NCBI RefSeq assembly: GCF_036409155.1
Contig: NZ_JAZGLW010000001.1
Coordinates: 3,286,001-3,350,000 of the forward strand
DNA: 64,000 nt
Reading direction: 5' to 3'
From: Mycobacterium sp. 050128
Lineage (GTDB): Bacteria; Actinomycetota; Actinomycetes; Mycobacteriales; Mycobacteriaceae
Shown here: positions 61,409 to 64,000 of the stretch, one piece after another
Layout: the number at the start of each line of letters is the position of its first letter
Position numbering within the stretch: the stretch's first letter is position 1
Position numbers and translations under genes: made by a program
The notes under the pieces: model-generated
Database searches by the model: none
What the model was told of the DNA's origin: nothing
The model's input: the letters and a program-made list of their open reading frames with translations, nothing else

Positions 61409-61466
61409 TCGAGAACGTGATTCTTGGCGACGGCGACCGAATGCTGCGGAAGGGTCTGTCGGTGTC

Positions 61467-62618
61467 ATGACGGCCGTGGACTCGCCTGAAAAGGCACTCT
61501 TCGTTTCGACAACGCAATCGTTTCTGCAGAAGGAAGCGCCGCTGTCTCGCGTGCGGGAGCTGCACGCGGCGGGGGTTTCCTTCGACCCGGCCTGGTGGCG
61601 GCGCGCCGCGGAGCTCGGCTGGACCGGCCTGCTGGTTCCAGAGGAGTTGGGCGGGGGCAGCGTCTCGCACAGCGGTGTCGAGGATCTGGCCGCGGTCGCC
61701 GAATTGCTCGGCAAGACCGTCGCACCCGGCCCGCTGTACCCGGTCAGCGTCGTGCTCACCGCGCTGGCCGAATGCGCCGATGCGCAATCGCACGCGGCGG
61801 TCATCGAGGCGCTGATCACCGGCGAAACCGTGGCGTCCTGGGCGGTCTCGGAACCCGGCGGCGGCTGGGAGCCGCTGGACCCGTCGGTGACCGCGACCCA
61901 GACTGACGCGGGCGATCGCACGTACCGTCTTGATGGCACCAAGGACCGCGTCGAGGCGGGCGCCCAGAGTGACCTACTGCTCGTGGTGGCGCGCTGCGGC
62001 GGCGAGGTTCGTCAGTTCCTGGTCCCGACGGACGCGCCCGGGGTTCGGGTCGAGCCGCAGCAGTCGGTCGATCTGGTCAAGCAATACGCGCGAGTGCATT
62101 TCGACGGGGTGGTCGTGGACTCGTCCGCGGCCGTCGGCAGCGCCGCCGAGACGGCCGCGCTGATCGACCGGCAGAGCCAGATCGCTCAGATGCTGCAATG
62201 TGCCGAGGTGGTCGGCGTCGTGCAAACGGTGTTCGACTTCACCGTTCAGTGGGCGCTGGACCGGCACACGTTCGGCCGTCCGCTGGCGTCCTACCAAGCG
62301 CTCAAACACGGCTTCGCCGACATGAAGCTGTGGCTGGAAGCGTGCCGCGCCACCACGGCCGCGGCGGTTGCCGACATCGCGGAGCGCTCACCCGCCGCGG
62401 GCCTGTCGGCCAGCGTCGCGAAGTCCTACGTTTCAGAGATGGCGGGGCGCATCGTCCAGGGCTGCGTACAGATGCACGGCGGCATCGGGGTCACCTGGGA
62501 ACACGATCTACACCTCTACCTGAGGCGAGTTACGTTGTACCGCTCCTTGTTCGGAACCCCGGAAGAACACAACTTGCGGGTGTATGAGTCAGAGAAAGCG
62601 GGCCGTACCGCGAAATGA
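61467..62618 (+). CDS. acyl-CoA dehydrogenase, probable reduced partner subunit
   Basis: The 383-residue FadE-like protein has an N-terminal helical domain (WWRRAAELGWTGLLVPEELGGG), a degenerate middle domain (WAVSEPGGGWEPL in place of TEP..GSD) and the C-terminal helical segment VQMHGGIGVTWEHDLHLYLRR. It lacks the GGT-E motif. Its pairing with the next gene, which starts in its stop codon (ATGA), matches the heteromeric alpha2beta2 acyl-CoA dehydrogenases of mycobacteria that act on ring-bearing substrates. It is the same arrangement as 22244/23317. Confidence 0.9.
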   Translation: MTAVDSPEKALFVSTTQSFLQKEAPLSRVRELHAAGVSFDPAWWRRAAELGWTGLLVPEELGGGSVSHSGVEDLAAVAELLGKTVAPGPLYPVSVVLTALAECADAQSHAAVIEALITGETVASWAVSEPGGGWEPLDPSVTATQTDAGDRTYRLDGTKDRVEAGAQSDLLLVVARCGGEVRQFLVPTDAPGVRVEPQQSVDLVKQYARVHFDGVVVDSSAAVGSAAETAALIDRQSQIAQMLQCAEVVGVVQTVFDFTVQWALDRHTFGRPLASYQALKHGFADMKLWLEACRATTAAAVADIAERSPAAGLSASVAKSYVSEMAGRIVQGCVQMHGGIGVTWEHDLHLYLRRVTLYRSLFGTPEEHNLRVYESEKAGRTAK

Positions 62619-63856
62619 CGCACGACCAGATCACCGAATCCGTTGCGGAGTTCGCCGCCCGCGCCCGAGCGTGGTTGGCGGACAACATGCCTCGCATCGA
62701 CCCCGATTCGCCGCCGCCGGCACCGCGTGACGACGAGGACGCCTGGAAACGCGCCCGGGAATTGCAAAAGCGGCTCTACGAAGGCGGATTCGCGGGCATC
62801 TGCTTCCCGCGAGAATACGGCGGCCTGGGTCTGGATTACGCCTACCAGAAGGCGTTCGACGACGAATCCCTGTGCTACGAGCTGCCGTTGATCCTCAACA
62901 TCCCGACGTTCACCATCTGCTGCGCCACTCTGCTCGACACCGGTACCGAAGAGCAGAAGAAGCAGCACATCGCCGCCGCGCTGCGCGGCGACGAGGTGCT
63001 GGTGCAGCTGCTGAGCGAACCGAGCGGCGGATCGGATCTGGCCGGCGTCATCACCCGGGCCGAACGCCAGGGTGACCGATGGGTGATCAATGGCGCCAAG
63101 ACCTGGAGCACCAGTGCGTTCGCCGCCGACTACGGCCTGTGCCTGGCCCGCACCAACTGGGATGTGCCCAAGCACGAAGGCTTGACAATGTTCCTGGTGC
63201 CGATCGATCACCCAGGAATCACGTTGCGCCACATCACAATGCTCAGCGGCTCGACGGAGTTTTGCGAGGAGTTCTTCGACGGCGTGGACGTCGGCGACGA
63301 AGCCGTGGTGGGCGAGGTCAACGGCGGCTGGGCGGTGGCCTCACGTCAGCTGTATCACGAGCGGCGGGCAGTCGGCCAGGGTTCGGAGTTCGCCAGCGGC
63401 AGCGGCAGCGAGGGCGGCAACGCCAATCCCGTTGACTACGTTGGGCTTTTGGAGAAGACCGGTCAGGCCGACAACAAACGCGTCCGCGAGATGGCCGGCC
63501 GGGCGCTGGTGCACCGGATGGTGGCCGAGCAGCTGATCGATCACGTGTCGCGCAATGTCCGTGATGGTGTGCTGCCGCCGGCGGCCGGCACGCTGATTCG
63601 GCTTTTCCACGCCGAGACCGTCCAGGTGGACCTCGACACCGCGATGGCGGTCGCGGGGGCAGCCGGTGTGGTCGGGGAGATCGGCGACGGCCTGGAGGCC
63701 GGACTGCGGTACCTGGTGCGCCAAAGCGTCGCCATCGGTGGCGGCACAACGGAGATGGCGCGCAACGTGATCGGGGAGCGGGTGCTGGGCTTCCCGCGCG
63801 AATACGCCGCCGACCGAGGGGTACCGTTCAATCAGGTGCGGCACGGGAAGAACTAG
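62615..63856 (+). CDS. acyl-CoA dehydrogenase, probable FAD-binding partner subunit
   Basis: The protein has 413 residues from ATG 62615. It has FPREYGGLGLDYAYQ, the FAD segment LLSEPSGGSDLAG, VINGAKTWSTSAFAA and the C-terminal AIGGGTTEMARNVIGERVLG. The normal FAD and electron-transfer contacts are present. It should form a complex with the preceding reduced subunit and dehydrogenate an acyl-CoA, passing electrons to ETF. A Gly/Ser-rich loop at residues 260-273 (ASGSGSEGGNAN) is an insertion. The stop overlaps the convergent STAS-like gene. Confidence 0.92.
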   Translation: MTHDQITESVAEFAARARAWLADNMPRIDPDSPPPAPRDDEDAWKRARELQKRLYEGGFAGICFPREYGGLGLDYAYQKAFDDESLCYELPLILNIPTFTICCATLLDTGTEEQKKQHIAAALRGDEVLVQLLSEPSGGSDLAGVITRAERQGDRWVINGAKTWSTSAFAADYGLCLARTNWDVPKHEGLTMFLVPIDHPGITLRHITMLSGSTEFCEEFFDGVDVGDEAVVGEVNGGWAVASRQLYHERRAVGQGSEFASGSGSEGGNANPVDYVGLLEKTGQADNKRVREMAGRALVHRMVAEQLIDHVSRNVRDGVLPPAAGTLIRLFHAETVQVDLDTAMAVAGAAGVVGEIGDGLEAGLRYLVRQSVAIGGGTTEMARNVIGERVLGFPREYAADRGVPFNQVRHGKN

Positions 63857-64000
63857 TCTTCAGCGAAGACGTTCTCGCTGTCGCCGCTGCTGACGGGCAT
63901 CTGGACCATCGACAAGATGTGATGCGCGGGGCTGCCGGGCGGGGCGATCAGTACGCAGTCGCCACCCTGCCGCAACGCCCGGTCACGGGCGGCCGCAAGC
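63853..64000 (-). CDS. probable STAS-domain protein, C-terminal fragment (cut by window edge)
   Basis: The leftward frame ends at 63853 and continues past the right edge. The visible 48 residues include ARDRALRQGGDCVLIAPPGS and ILSMVQMPVS, which resembles the last strand and helix of STAS (anti-sigma factor antagonist) domains. The rest is missing, so the assignment is tentative. It is convergent with the acyl-CoA dehydrogenase gene, overlapping its stop codon. Confidence 0.5.
   Translation of the reverse strand, partial: LAAARDRALRQGGDCVLIAPPGSPAHHILSMVQMPVSSGDSENVFAED

Overview
The window is a high-G+C, gene-dense actinobacterial chromosome segment, almost certainly from a Mycobacterium, probably a non-tuberculous species. 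The reasons are an MmpS/MmpL pair, many FadD/FadE/EchA-type lipid-metabolism genes, two luciferase-like F420-type oxidoreductases, three cytochromes P450, frequent GTG/TTG starts, ATGA-type gene overlaps and apparently leaderless promoters. I see no rRNA, tRNA, CRISPR array, insertion sequence or phage gene, and the species cannot be named from sequence alone. No gene-free stretch exceeds 300 bases; the longest (17357-17649) holds only a promoter/operator region.

Layout. (1) 1-5028: end of a family III CoA-transferase, an acyl-CoA dehydrogenase with its GntR regulator, a GlxA/AraC regulator divergent from a DJ-1/PfpI gene, and two small proteins. (2) 5025-13754: a leftward operon of three acyl-CoA ligases and three crotonase-fold enzymes, divergent from a thioesterase-crotonase pair. 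(3) 13770-24510: a TetR regulator, then SDR + DapA-like lyase, a convergent CsbD/membrane-protein pair, and a six-gene operon (crotonase, two amidohydrolases, acyl-CoA ligase, two acyl-CoA dehydrogenase subunits). (4) 24636-29381: a CsoR-family regulator, MmpS, MmpL, a Met-rich membrane protein and an AhpD-like protein, with three matching 16-bp operators (ATACCC-N4-GGGTAT). (5) 29388-46657: thiolase, CoA-transferase, P450, aldehyde dehydrogenase, SDR, CoA ligase, thioesterase, Rieske oxygenase, flavin monooxygenase, LLM oxidoreductase and a carboxyltransferase. (6) 46800-55053: LLM oxidoreductase + P450, a benzoylformate-decarboxylase-like enzyme, then a TetR / degenerate ABC ATPase / YhgE-Pip / SDR cluster. 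(7) 55057-64000: alcohol dehydrogenase + P450 divergent from Rieske ferredoxin, two amidohydrolases, a catalytically defective HSL-like protein and an acyl-CoA dehydrogenase pair; a probable STAS protein runs off the end.

Together most genes describe an accessory catabolic region: oxygenases and dehydrogenases activate a lipophilic, possibly cyclic, substrate; CoA ligases and transferases activate the acids; acyl-CoA dehydrogenases, crotonases, SDRs and a thiolase shorten the chain; amidohydrolase-2 and DapA-type lyases probably cleave C-C bonds. The substrate is unknown. A core WTACAGTA recurs in six promoter regions of these operons, suggesting shared control or a shared promoter type. The most distinctive candidate system is region 4: a CsoR-family sensor that keeps two cysteines but lacks the copper-binding His, apparently controlling an RND lipid/efflux pair, a Met/His-rich membrane protein and a thiol peroxidase-like protein.
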